Source: Epiperipatus broadwayi
Taxonomy: Eukaryota > Onychophora > Udeonychophora > Euonychophora > Peripatidae
Direction: 5' to 3'
DNA length: 64,000 bases
NCBI GenBank assembly: GCA_028023455.1
Contig: JAQFVV010012546.1
Span: forward strand, 1,133,501 to 1,197,500
Shown here: positions 46,991 through 57,200 of the stretch, one piece after another
How positions within the stretch are numbered: position 1 is the stretch's first letter
Layout of the letters: the number at the start of each line of letters is the position of its first letter
Made by a program: the position numbers and the translations under genes
The notes under the pieces: generated by a model
Told to the model about the DNA's origin: nothing
Databases searched by the model: none
The model's input: the letters and a program-made list of their open reading frames with translations, nothing else

Positions 46991-47500
46991 ATATTATATC
47001 TGTCACAAACACTTCATCCAAGTTTATTATTATATCAATCTAGAATCCTATTAGTCTATGTTATTTCAAATAGTAAGTACTTATGTACTAGGAATTTCTT
47101 TTGTAATCGGATTTCTAATTATAAAGTGATCAATTACATTCTGCTACTTTGTATGTGGATGCATCTATGTATCTTTCTGGCAACTTTACTGCCTAAACTG
47201 CTTAGCATGTCTATGACATGAAGTCTAAATTCATATTTCAGTATAAAAGTTCAATAATTTTTCCAAGTCTAAATTAGCCTTAGTTTAATTTAAAGTAGCT
47301 GATCCATAGTTAAACCAACTGGCCATTCAATATTGGTCAGAAAATGGACATCTATTTCTTATTAACTTGTGAATATAACAAGATCAAAAAACTATTCAAA
47401 ATTTTCATTGTCTGTCAAATAGAAAAATCTGATAATATCCCTTTACAAACAGGAGGAAATGTTGTTGAGGCTTTTGCTTTGAAACCATCATTTAAAGGTC
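46991..47500. other. AT-rich region, nothing firm
   Basis: Unique AT-rich DNA. The frame 47344-47586 runs into the SINE and is not a gene. A 45-nt exon-like piece at 47453-47497 (GNVVEAFALKPSFK) abuts the SINE. Confidence 0.35.
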
Positions 47501-47602
47501 AAGCATTGGTGGTAGAGAGGTCAGTGACAGCTGCTTTACTAGCAGTTGTCCCCGGGTTGCAGGTTCGCTCCTGGCTGATGCTATGACATATGAGAAAAAA
47601 AA
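47501..47602 (+). mobile_element. tRNA-Gly-derived SINE, subfamily A
   Basis: Reads aagcattggtggtagagagg, tcagtgacagctgctttact, agcagttgtccccgggttgc, aggttcgctcctggctgatg, ctatgacatatga plus an A tail. Small deletions in the T-arm equivalent. Confidence 0.9.
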
Positions 47603-47692
47603 GATTAAGTTTAATATATATAATTTATTGTATTTCTAAGGCAGCATTTTTTGTAATTATATTAAATGTTTCATATATATGTAAATACAGGG

Positions 47693-47945
47693 ATTTGAAC
47701 TCAAGATTTTGCACTCTATTCATCCTCCACTTTGTCTCAAGCAACCAATACACGTCTACACATATGTGAAAATGATACCTGATCCCCAATATGCCTATTT
47801 TGTTCAGAACTCATGAGTGCTTCATCTGCCCCAAATACGTATATTGAGTATCATGTATCTTTATCGCATGCTTGTTGTGAAGTGTATCGGTTGCTCGAGT
47901 TAAATGGAAGATAAATAGACTGAAAATTCCTGAATTCAAATCACT
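47693..47945. repeat. Rep-G inverted dimer (palindromic form)
   Basis: The left half (47693-47815) is the complement of the right half (47825-47945). Both ends look like the 3' part of a tRNA: outer ggatttgaactcaagattt and, on the right, cctgaattcaaatc. Both halves carry ggttgct[t/c]gag and gatccccaatatgcc / tacgtatattgag. The centre is gaactcatgagtgcttc. No open frame. Confidence 0.7.
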
Positions 47946-48455
47946 ATTTAAATTTTTTATAAGTGAAATGATTTATTGCATATTATCAATAATCTAACTC
48001 GTTTTTTCTCTTCACAAATATAATTTTAATAATAAAAAAATCTATCTACAATTCAAACCGTAGGTATATATATAAAGGAAATAAGTAAATAAATTATAGT
48101 TTGTTAACTTTATAATCAAAGAAAAAGCATGTGATTTTTAATGTTTTGCCAAAACTAACCCTTTTTTTATAACGATTATTTTGTTTTCATTAGCAAACAA
48201 TGAAGATTCCAAACACTCTCTGAATTGTTTCCAATTTTTTTTTTTTTAGAAAAAAATTACTAATAAATGCTTTTGTTGTTGTTGTTCTTGTGTGTGTGTG
48301 TGTGTGTATGCATGTACAATGTTAAATGACATTATATTACAATTTAAGCTATGCCTTGGGGGGTCATATTTTATTTCTACAAATATTTTATTATTAAATA
48401 CTTTGCAAATGTTTTGTCTTATTTTCTAAATATTACATTAATATTTAATTAACAG
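47946..48455. other. AT-rich region with (TG)n
   Basis: AT-rich DNA with a GTT-rich stretch and a (TG)n microsatellite at 48289-48308. No gene was identified. Confidence 0.5.
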
Positions 48456-48574
48456 AAGCTGATATCGAGTTTATAGAGGGAGAAGGGTTAGCATCAGAAG
48501 GCGTGAGGCCAAGTCAGATATTGTCATCAATAAATGAATATCAATTGGCAGATTCCATACATTATCTCAAATGA
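48456..48574 (+). other. candidate terminal exon (weak to moderate)
   Basis: After an acceptor-like atatttaattaacag (48441-48455) one frame stays open for 38 codons. Two leading bases AA, then ADIEFIEGEGLASEGVRPSQ, ILSSINEYQLADSIHYLK, and TGA at 48572-48574. It is clearly richer in G and C than its flanks and has ordinary codon-like composition. No family is recognised, no matching upstream exon with the right phase is certain, and the acceptor lacks a strong pyrimidine tract. Alternatively it is a fragment of an unknown mobile element. Confidence 0.3.
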
Positions 48575-48806
48575 TTTTCTTCGTCTTTACATTTTTGTAA
48601 TACACTTAGATATATTTTCATGTCATTTAGCAGCTTCAATATTTTTTTTTTTGCTTTTAATCATTAAATCTACATAATTACTTACAAAATCTGAATTTAT
48701 ATAGTGTTATGAATACGATCTGCTCAGTGGAAAGCAGTGCTCACCTGTAGTATGTTGCATAATGTTAATCTTCCCTTTATAGTAAACTATGATCTGTATT
48801 GAATTA
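48575..48806. other. short AT-rich spacer
   Basis: AT-rich DNA; nothing recognised. It ends with ctgtattgaatta (48794-48806), repeated after the next element. Confidence 0.4.
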
Positions 48807-48883
48807 AACAATGCAAAACTCTCCATACAGTAGTGCCACCCTGTGCCAACCACAGTAATCAAAGAGATGGTGATCATGTCATG
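48807..48883. mobile_element. Pal-C deletion derivative between 13-bp direct repeats
   Basis: A 77-bp remnant: caaaactctccatacagtag, tgccaccctgtgccaacc, then gagatggtgatcatgtcatg. Flanked by the perfect 13-bp direct repeat ctgtattgaatta (48794-48806 and 48884-48896). Confidence 0.7.
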
Positions 48884-48962
48884 CTGTATTGAATTACAAA
48901 ATATTATTTTTGTTTTCAGAACTCTTATCCTATGTCCAATATAAATTTTCTTTATTTTTAAT

Positions 48963-49068
48963 TAATATTTACTGAGGCTGTAACCTCGAGAATATGCATG
49001 TAAAATGCGGTAGTAGGGACCTCTACAGGTGTTTAACCACAAGCTTATGCTATGGAAGAAAAGAGGGT
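48963..49068 (-). repeat. Pal-A arm fragment, antisense
   Basis: Single arm: actgaggctgtaacctcgag, gtagtagggacctctacagg, ttaaccacaagcttatg, ggaagaaaagaggg. Equivalent to the left arm of the full-length 1845-2370 element. Confidence 0.75.
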
Positions 49069-49726
49069 TGTTACTTTAAATTTTTCAACATTTTTACATT
49101 AACAGTCTTATCTTTCAAGTGCAGCATTTTTCTCCACCAATTAAACTGGTGATATTGATTTGAGAAATGTCAAAAAGTTAAATTCAGTATATAGTTTATT
49201 ATACTATACTATAAATCCAAAAATTAAATTAAATATACATTTTTATCATTAATTAAAATTTAATTGATTTACGTTCATTATTCAAACTTTTAGATAAATC
49301 ATCTTCAGTAGAGAATTTGTTACATAATTCAATAGACTTGAATTATAGTTACTCATTGTCTCATTCTTGTTGTATTATAAGAAATAGTTGCAAAAATTAT
49401 AAGTGCATCAGTGTTATAAAAAACAAAGTAGTATCTCATATTAAAAAATAACAATATTTGCTTTTATCATTGTAATGTTCTAAACATAACAAGTAATTTA
49501 AGCATGACTTCTCCTTTCTTTTAATGTCACATTTTATTATTCAATGTAATGTGAAATAATCTCTTTACACACATACATTTTGCAGTGTATAAAATTTTAT
49601 TAATGTCTGGTGGTTTCAATCACCTGCCAATCTTCTTCAAAAATCTGAAAATGAACAATTACATATTGTATTATATAGTCCTTCTAAATTCTTTTCTTCC
49701 TTCTTTGTTTTTGCTGTCTTCATATA
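49069..49726. other. AT-rich region, nothing recognised
   Basis: Unique AT-rich DNA. The sequence caattacatattgtatta at about 49658 is repeated as caattacatattgtgtta at about 51100, on the other side of the minisatellite. Confidence 0.45.
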
Positions 49727-51096
49727 TAATATTGAATTTCAAAAATCTTACACGCTTTCACTTTTCAGCAAAAAAAACTTTTATTATAGATTACAGTTTC
49801 GAATGTACTATGCAGTCTTCATCTGATTTTATTTTATTCTTTTAAGATCTGATGAAGACTGCATGGTACAGTTGAAACTGTAATCTATAATAGAAGTTTT
49901 TTTTGTTGAAAAATGAAAAGTGTAAGATTTGATGAAGACTGCATGGTACAGTTGAAACTGTAATCTATAATAAAACTTTTTTTGCTGAAAAGTGAAAAGT
50001 ATAAGATCTGATGAAGACTGCATGGTACAGTTGAAACTGTAATCTATAATAAAAGTTTTTTTTGCTGAAAAATGAGAAGTGTAAGATTTGATGAAGACTG
50101 CATGGTACAGTTGAAACTGTAATCTATAATAGAAGTTTTTTTTGTTGAAAAATGAAAAGTGTAAGATTTGATGAAGACTGCATGGTACAGTTGAAACTGT
50201 AATCTATAATAAAACTTTTTTTGCTGAAAAGTGAAAAGTGTAAGATCTGATGAAGACTGCATGGTACAGTTGAAACTGTAATCTATAATAAAAGTTTTTT
50301 TTGCTGAAAAATGAAAAGTGTAAGATTTGATGAAGACTGCATGGTACAGTTGAAACTGTAATCTATAATAAAAGTTTTTTTGCTGAAAAGTGTAAGATCT
50401 GATGAAGACTGCATGGTACAGTTGAAACTGTAATCTATAATAAGTTTTTTTGCTGAAAAGTGAAAAGTGTAAGATCTGATGAAGACTGCATGGTACAGTT
50501 GAAACTGTAATCTATAATAAAAGTTTTTTTTGCTGAAAAATGAAAAGTGTAAGATTTGATGAAGACTGCATGGTACAGTTGAAACTGTAATCTATAATAA
50601 AAGTTTTTTTGCTGAAAAGTGAAAAGTGTAAGATCTGATGAAGACTGCATGGTACAGTTGAAACTGTAATCTATAATAAGTTTTTTTGCTGAAAAGTGAA
50701 AAGTGTAAGATCTGATGAAGACTGCATGGTACAGTCGAAACTGTAATCTATAATAAAAGTTTTTTTGCTGAAAAGTGAAAAGTGTAAGATCTGATGAAGG
50801 CTGCATGGTACAGTTGAAACTGTAATCTATAATAAAAGTTTTTTTGCTGAAAAGTGTAAGATCTGATGAAGACTGCATGGTACAGTCGAAACTGTAATCT
50901 ATAATAAAAGTTTTTTTGCTGAAAAGTGAAAAGTGTAAGTCTGATGAAGACTGCATGGTACAATTGAAACTGTAATCTATAATAAAAGTTTTTTTGCTGA
51001 AAAGTGAAGTGTAAGATCTGATGAAGACTGCGTGGTACAGTCGAAACTGTAATCTATAATTAAAACTTTTTTGCTGAAAAGTGTAAGATTTTGAAA
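49727..51096. repeat. Minisatellite of ~16 units (72-80 bp) with an inverted terminal unit
   Basis: Units start gat[c/t]tgatgaagactgcatg at 49846, 49926, 50005, 50085, 50165, 50244, 50324, 50396, 50473, 50553, 50632, 50709, 50788, 50860, 50939 and 51015, ending by 51096. Each contains ggtacagttgaaactgtaat, then ataataaaagtttttt and gctgaaaa[g/a]tgaaaagtg. The core acagttgaaactgt is a small inverted repeat, so every unit can form a hairpin. An inverted partial unit at 49757-49830 plus the flank gaatttcaaaaatcttac mirrors the right end gtaagattttgaaattc. Several frames run through the array, but the period is not a multiple of three and they are artefacts. Confidence 0.92.
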
Positions 51097-51696
51097 TTCA
51101 ATTACATATTGTGTTACTATTAAAACATTTTTTGACATTGTATATAAAATTCCAGTTATATCATAATTTATCTATATTGTTAGAATATGAATCTGGTCAC
51201 AATATCAATATAAATTTAAATCTTAAATAATATAAAAGAATGCAAGGTTTTAGTTATAAAAATAAATTAAAATTAAAGATTTTGATATATGGCATCAAAA
51301 TCCCCCAAAATTAAATAAATCATAGATAAAATACAACCAGGCCATGAATTATGATATGTTTTATACAAGCTCACTTGCTTGTGTAAAATGAAAATAGCTT
51401 AATCATTATTTATAGTTTGAAAGTTTATTTCACACATCATTTAGTACAATCAGTGTTCTGTTATATTTTGCTGAGTATCATTTTTACATTTGGTGATGAT
51501 TACCTTTATACTTACTAGAATCCACTTTTTATGATATATATATATATATGTATATAATACATGTTTCAATGTACAACACTTTATTATATTTTTTATCAAT
51601 TATTTTTATGTAAACAATATTCCTTTTTAATTAATGTATTAATGTTAAATACACACACACACATATATATAAACATTAAAGGCCTAAAGCCAAACT
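51097..51696. other. AT-rich region, nothing recognised
   Basis: Unique AT-rich DNA with (TA)n at 51536-51560 and (CA)n(TA)n at 51650-51670. Confidence 0.5.
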
Positions 51697-51944
51697 AGTC
51701 GATAAAATAATTAAAATTACTCCAAATTCACAACTCAACCAGACTAGCCAAAAAAAATAAACACTAAAACACAACTAGCACACTTTTCATGTGTAAAAAA
51801 CTACAAGATAACATATTTATAATAAACATTCCTCTCAATTCCACTTAAAAGAGATTTTAAATAAGTTAATTGCTTCAGACTCATAAATTTATAATAATAA
51901 AGATTCTTTAATTCTTTTTATAGTCTCATCAAAATTAATAGTTG
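51697..51944 (-). pseudogene. Penelope-like element (PLE-2 family), antisense 3' fragment
   Basis: Minus-strand copy of the PLE-2 3' end: ctccaaattcacaactcaac, cagactagcc, taagttaattgcttcagact, gattctttaattctttttat and ctcatcaaaattaatagttg. The last part encodes the INFDE of the GIY-YIG domain and stops there. It matches 32748-33040. Confidence 0.7.
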
Positions 51945-52312
51945 TAGGGTTATAAATAAATATCTTATTTCTGCTTTGTATATCCATAAAGGAATTGCTT
52001 CTCAGACTATTAATTTTGATGAGGCTATGGGTGACTTATTTGAGAGAAATGAAATAAAAATAAGAATTAAAGAATCTCCATTGTTAAAAATTTGTGATTC
52101 TGAAGCAATTAATTTATTTACATTTTTTTTAATATTAAGAGTATATAAAATGTAAGTAAATTGTGAGTAATGTTTAATATAAATATGTTATCTTGTAGTC
52201 ATTTGTACTTGAGAAGTCTTGTAGCAGTGAAAACATTGGATGTGTTTTAGAGTTGTTGTTTTTTTAGCTAGTCTGGTTGAGTTGTGAATTTGAGATAATT
52301 TTGACTATATAC
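51945..52312 (+). pseudogene. Penelope-like element (PLE-2 family), sense fragment of a head-to-head pair
   Basis: The translation reads NKYLISALYIHKGIASQTIN, FDEAMGDLFERNEIKIRIKE, SPLLKICDSEAINLF, the second half of the GIY-YIG domain including the conserved Glu, followed by the 3' region to gttgagttgtgaatttgag at about 52300. Joined directly to the antisense copy at 51944, so the pair is a head-to-head inverted dimer with its two 3' ends outward. Degenerate, with no RT core. Confidence 0.7.
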
Positions 52313-53904
52313 ATATATTGAGACAGTTATGTGTTTTATGACATACAATAACATAGTACTGTGTGTGTGCATGTATATATAAAGGTGGAAGGAAAATTAG
52401 AAATAAACACAAATGTAAATTGCAATGTAATAGAATTTTTTGTATTATTCTAATAAAAATCAGAATGCTGAATTTAAAGCATACTTAATAGATCTTAATT
52501 ATTATTGTTTCTAATTAATAAATTTATATTTGTTTAAGTTATTCCAGTAAATTTATTTAATCCTAGACTATGTTTAAAACATATGTTTGTATTATTTCTT
52601 GTTCACAGTAACAATTATAGAGCTCTTGCACACTGAACTGGATTTGTGCATAATGGTCAGTTACATAGACTGGGGCTTATGTTTATTGTTATGGACAACT
52701 AGTTGATGATAATTTCATTACTTTTCTTGCACTGGTTGGTGCAAGGGATATCCTTTAATGTCTATGCACTACATTTTATTTAGTTTTTATTATTAGAAAT
52801 TAAGGTTATAGTTGTCCAGTACATTGATGGTAATAACTAGAGGACATTCATGATGATTAGCATGTTTCTATACCCCAACATTCTTTTTTAATTATTATAT
52901 TCTGATGGATTAGCAATATGGATTAGCACTTAAGCTTGTGCATCCAAATTATTGTTTATATAATCTGTTAAATAATTAGGCTGGTCTATAGTGAACCACT
53001 TTCAAATCCAGTCACAAGATTGACTGTCAATTTTTTTGATCATTCTCGATGATGAATGATTATTATTCTTCACTGTAATGTTGGTGAACTTATAGTTTTA
53101 ATTAGTTCTTTGCTGATATCTCATGTTTGTATTCATTGTATTTTTGGATTTGATTCATTGGCTGGAGCTGGACCCCAGATCCACCATTATACAGCTACAG
53201 TATATATATATATAATTTAAATTTAAATTACAATTTAAATTTTCAAAATTTGTCGTTAAATAATTAAATTAATTTTAATCACACATGTTCAGGTGCACAC
53301 CTTATTTGAAGTAACTCTAACAATTATAATCATCTAAAAGATTTAATAATCTTTTACACATTACTTTATTAATTAAAAATGTCTAATGTTAGTACAATTT
53401 ATGTTTCAAACGCTGTGCCCTGGAAATAAATATTCATCACTATATCAATATTGTTCTTATTTAAGTGCCATCACTTTCAGCAATTTGACAATGAAGCTTC
53501 CCCATTCATTATAGTGGTAAATTTAATGTAGCATTATTTCTAATATTAAGACAACCCTATATCCAATCCACTTTTTAAAATAAAAAAGACACATGCAAAT
53601 AAATATCTTAATATAAAAAATATAAAAATACTGATTCTTTAAATATGTTATTATATGTAAAACATTAACCATTCAAATGCTACCTAGAAGATTTTGTAAA
53701 TCATTTACATGTTACCATAGTAATAAAAAAAGAGACCAATCTAAGCATAGCATGTGTTTAAAATTTATTAACAATTTGTGTGTAGAAAGGTTGCTTAAAT
53801 AAAACCACATTGCTATGTTAATGAGCACTGATTTTTATATAGAATGTAATGAGTGAAGAAAATAAAATACATATCATGATATAAATGGTCAATGATTGAA
53901 TATT
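52313..53904. other. AT-rich region, nothing firm
   Basis: Unique AT-rich DNA. An acceptor-like atttcttgttcacag ends at 52610 and is followed by about 30 open codons with a donor-like gtcagt; treated as background. Confidence 0.4.
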
Positions 53905-54170
53905 CAGAATGTTAGAAGATTGAAGCCTATCCATTATAGTTTGAGAAATTGCTATCTTAATATAAACTAAACATTGATAGTATATATATATGAGGGAGAG
54001 TATAATCTGGCTTAACTGATTTATACTGGTTCTGCATGAAATATATATATATTTGGGTTTATGTATCTTTTTCACATGTGTGCGGTCATGTGTATCATTG
54101 TTGTTTCTTAAGATAGAGTGGAGGATATATGGACTAAAAAATCATGGATTAAATCCCTCTATTTACATAT
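53905..54170 (+). repeat. Rep-G repeat, partial copy
   Basis: Contains gaagcctatccattatagtt, tgctatcttaatataaacta, ggttctgcatgaaatatat, tatctttttcacatgtg, gatagagtggagg and the end ggattaaatccctctat. Diverged and lacking the 5' third. Confidence 0.65.
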
Positions 54171-54714
54171 AATGTATTTCTCGTGTAAAAGATTTTAAAA
54201 TTCTATATTAGGTGTATAAAACATTAATGTTTGTTACTTAAGGCATCACTAATTTATTCTTTAAATACATATAACTATAGTTTCACATTTATTTTCGTAT
54301 AAATGTATTTGCACACACATACACGCACCTATATGTTACAAATCTATATTATAAATTATTACTCTATTTAATTTTTATTATAATTTTCAATTATTATTAT
54401 TACATTTTCTTTTTGCATTTTTAAATATATTAAATACATGTTTATTATTTTTTATGTAATTTAATTATAATTTTCTTGATACGTTATTTTTAATTCTTTT
54501 TTATTATTATTATACTTTCAATCTAAAATACTTATTCATATATATTATTATAATATTTTATTAAAATATATTTAAACAGTTTTTTATATATATTTCAAAT
54601 TGCTTTTTTTTTTGTTAAACAACAATAAAAAAATTGCATAAATTAATTCACGCTTAAATAATTATTATCTCCTGTATAGTAAGTAAAATTAATAGAATAA
54701 TAAAAAAAACTGTG
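54171..54714. other. AT-rich region, nothing recognised
   Basis: Extremely AT-rich DNA; no features. Confidence 0.5.
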
Positions 54715-54810
54715 TTTTTTTTCCATGGGTGAAATGCGTTGACCGGGAAGTGAACCCGAGACAGCTGCTTGGAAGACAGCTATGCTAACCATTAGGCTAC
54801 CAATTAGTGT
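54715..54810 (-). mobile_element. tRNA-Gly-derived SINE, subfamily B
   Basis: Antisense copy: ccatgggtgaaatgcgttga, ccgggaagtgaacccgagac, agctgcttggaagacagcta, tgctaaccattaggctacc. Read sense, the anticodon loop is cttccaa (TCC = Gly) and the T arm gggttcacttcccgg is nearly that of a tRNA. One of the least derived copies here. Confidence 0.9.
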
Positions 54811-54844
54811 GTTGTTTGTATGTACAAAATAATGTATTACAAAA

Positions 54845-55125
54845 CATCATTATTAACATTTTCAGTCATTATTGATACACTACAGGATGAAGATATTTCC
54901 AAGTTTAATCCAATTTCTCCAATCAATAGCCTCTCTTCTCCACAACACATCTGCAAACACTTTATTATTTTATTCAGCCATCTCCCATTTGGTGTTTTTC
55001 TACATCTTTTGAAAATTTTTGTGATCCAATTTAAACTTGAATTGTTCATCTATCATCATCTTTTATAGCAATACATCCAGTCCAGTTAATCCTTAATGAT
55101 ACCTGTATGTTTATTCTTATCCATA
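54845..55125 (-). pseudogene. RTE-clade element, 3' end fragment, antisense, old
   Basis: Diverged complement of the RTE 3' module: ttttcagtcattattgatac, cactacaggatgaagatatt, agcctctcttctccacaaca, atctcccatttggtg, acatccagtccagtt. The minus-strand frame 55049-54837 still reads KIFKRCRKTPNGRWLNKIIK, equivalent to RDCKRPRKRPHVRWMDEIRK. No tail; dead. Confidence 0.75.
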
Positions 55126-55682
55126 ATAATGTTTATATGCCATAAAAATGTAGATGTAATAAAAACAATTTGATATATAAATTGTGAAATTAGATATTTA
55201 ATTATTAACAATAATATATATATTTAAAATTTAGGTTTTTGGTGATGATTGCTAGATGATTGAAAATCAGATATTCAACAAAATTTTGTACAGTACAAAA
55301 AATAAATGTGAAAGGCAGATGTATTATTTTATATGCAATGATACATTTTTATTTACAATTCAAAGACATGCTAATTGTTAAAATGGAAAGAAGGTTACTA
55401 TAATATATAGTAACTGATATGGTATTAGAGCTATATAACCATACAAACAGGTTGGCTTGGATTAAAAAACTTTAATTTTTTTACATTTCACATTATTAAC
55501 TTGATAGCCAAAAATGAGTTAAATGTAGTGATCAGATGAATAAGTGTGCTCATTCCAGTTTTGAATTACAAGTTCTCATTAATAAATACAAAAGGCAGAA
55601 ACTATCCCAAAGATGGGATTCAATTATACTGCCATTTGGTAATCATTGTTTACTCAAACTTACAATAGGTGGCATTAGCACA
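55126..55682. other. AT-rich region, nothing recognised
   Basis: AT-rich DNA. The 60-codon frame at 55536-55718 has no recognisable domain. Confidence 0.45.
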
Positions 55683-56080
55683 GAGTGTTATGTAAATGGA
55701 AAACTATGGGTGATTTAGCATGCAAATTGTGTAAGGAAGTTATAGAAAATATTAGGCATCTGTTGATTGAATGTAAATGCTTGGAAGCAGAAAGGGTACA
55801 GATAATGAAGTTATGGGAGAATAGGTATAAACAAAGTGACTATACAGAAAGTGAGTTATTAGTTTTTTTGCTGGGTTTGCGAAAAGATAAGGGGGATTTA
55901 GATTTAAAGGCCATAGAGTTGACAAAGATTATGTTGTGGAAATGGGATGGGGAAGAATATGTGAAGACTTAGAGTGGGGAATGGAAAATAAAGTGGCTAA
56001 CAGGTTTATCTGGGCATAGTTGCTGAGATATTCTTGACTTCGTTTAAGGAGAAGCCAAATACATCATATCATATCAGTTG
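55683..56080 (+). pseudogene. CR1/L2-like LINE, 3' end fragment with intact knuckle
   Basis: Matches the last ~390 bp of the 28401-32420 element. The frame 55685-55972 reads CKWKTMGDLACKLCKEVIEN, IRHLLIECKCLEAERVQIMK, LWENRYKQSDYTESELLVFL and ends in MLWKWDGEEYVKT. The knuckle CKLC-x8-H-x4-C is complete here (lost in the longer copy). The frame ends at TAG 55970-55972. The 3' end has the short tail aaatacatcatatcatatc. 5'-truncated insertion typical of incomplete reverse transcription. Confidence 0.85.
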
Positions 56081-56106
56081 TATAATTATATCAGTAAGCT
56101 ATAGAA

Positions 56107-56597
56107 CAGGGGTGTCCAACAAGTCGATCATGATCCACCGGTCGATCGCAAAGCCATTTTTGGTCGATCGTGAGGCCAATATGGCAAAAGCTGTCGGGTA
56201 ATGAGTGAAACAAATTAAGTCAAAATTTTCAAGTTTTTTTGTTATTTTTGTTTTTGTTCTAATTTTTTTTTCAATCCCAGATAGGTAAAGTCCACTAAGT
56301 CTGTATCATTATTGAAAATAATATTGTTAATCTTGATTTAATGTAGCTAATTTGAATTAATAAATATTGTTAATAATTACTCTTATTGCTTTAATTCCCC
56401 CGGACATGAGTTTTTGGCCTGTTAAATAATTGTTATTTTTTACTAGGTAGACATATAAAAATAATATGTATTTCACACCTCCCTCCACTTAGACTACGTC
56501 TATGACAACAAGTCGATCGCCTATGACATTAAGTCGAACGCAACACACTTTTAGAATAAAAAGTAGATCTTATGAACACAAAAGTTGGCCACCCCTG
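56107..56597. mobile_element. Non-autonomous hAT-type DNA transposon, 491 bp
   Basis: Terminal inverted repeats caggggtgtccaa (56107-56119) and ttggccacccctg (56585-56597) match at 12 of 13. It is flanked by ctatagaa (56099-56106) and ctatagat (56598-56605), an 8-bp target duplication with one mismatch. Sub-terminal tcgatcg motifs on both sides (aagtcgatcatgatccaccg, aagtcgatcgcctatgac) may be transposase-binding sites. 8-bp duplications and a CAGGGGTG-type end are hallmarks of hAT elements. No transposase frame. Confidence 0.9.
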
Positions 56598-56605
56598 CTA
56601 TAGAT

Positions 56606-57200
56606 GACAAATGATGTGGTATTGATATTAACTAATGTGAAAATTCTTTAAATAACCCAATGTCTTTCTTGTTCATTATAACAATGTTTTCGAATAACCA
56701 ATTATTTTATAAAAATATTAAATAACTCCATATCACCACACATTCCTTTAAAATTATATAAATAAAAGTACAATAAAAGACAAATGATTATAAGATGCAT
56801 TTTTTGCTGAATAAGCATTCATCAATTGGGTCAGGTTATCATCTCTCATATATCTGTTTTACATGTATATTATTTATCAATAATAACTTGTTACATTTTG
56901 AATTACAGGTGTCAAACTTATTCTACCTACAACTTCACCAACCACTCCAGATAAATACAGTAATGATTATCACTATTAAATTAGAGATATGTTTGACAAT
57001 GTATATACATATATACTTCAACAAAAACTCTAAAAAAAGAGCTATTGTAGGTTTAATGCAAAAACTGTTTGTCCTCAGGGATTGTCAATTAACAATAATT
57101 GATAATTTCTTGGTCACATCAATGATTAAAGGTTATTTTCTATTTACATGTATATTATCTCTTTGTTCCATTCATTATTATAATAACAAATTATCATAAT
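56606..57200. other. AT-rich region, nothing recognised
   Basis: Unique AT-rich DNA. The open frame 56795-57199 (134 codons) is low-complexity (I/L/F/Y/N-rich), has no recognisable domain, and ends at the start of the next repeat; it is probably a chance frame. Confidence 0.4.

Noticed and set aside
50044-50963. Antisense open frames of up to 173 codons with repeated MQSSSDL/FHFSAKK peptides
   Set aside because: They are read-through of the minisatellite. The unit length is not a multiple of three, so the same peptide appears in shifting frames; there is no gene context.
49846-51096. CRISPR-like array
   Set aside because: Units are contiguous without distinct spacers and the host is eukaryotic; it is a minisatellite.
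56795-57199. 134-codon open frame on the + strand
   Set aside because: Rich in I, L, F, Y and N as expected from random AT-rich DNA, with no domain, no splice context, and ending at a repeat boundary.
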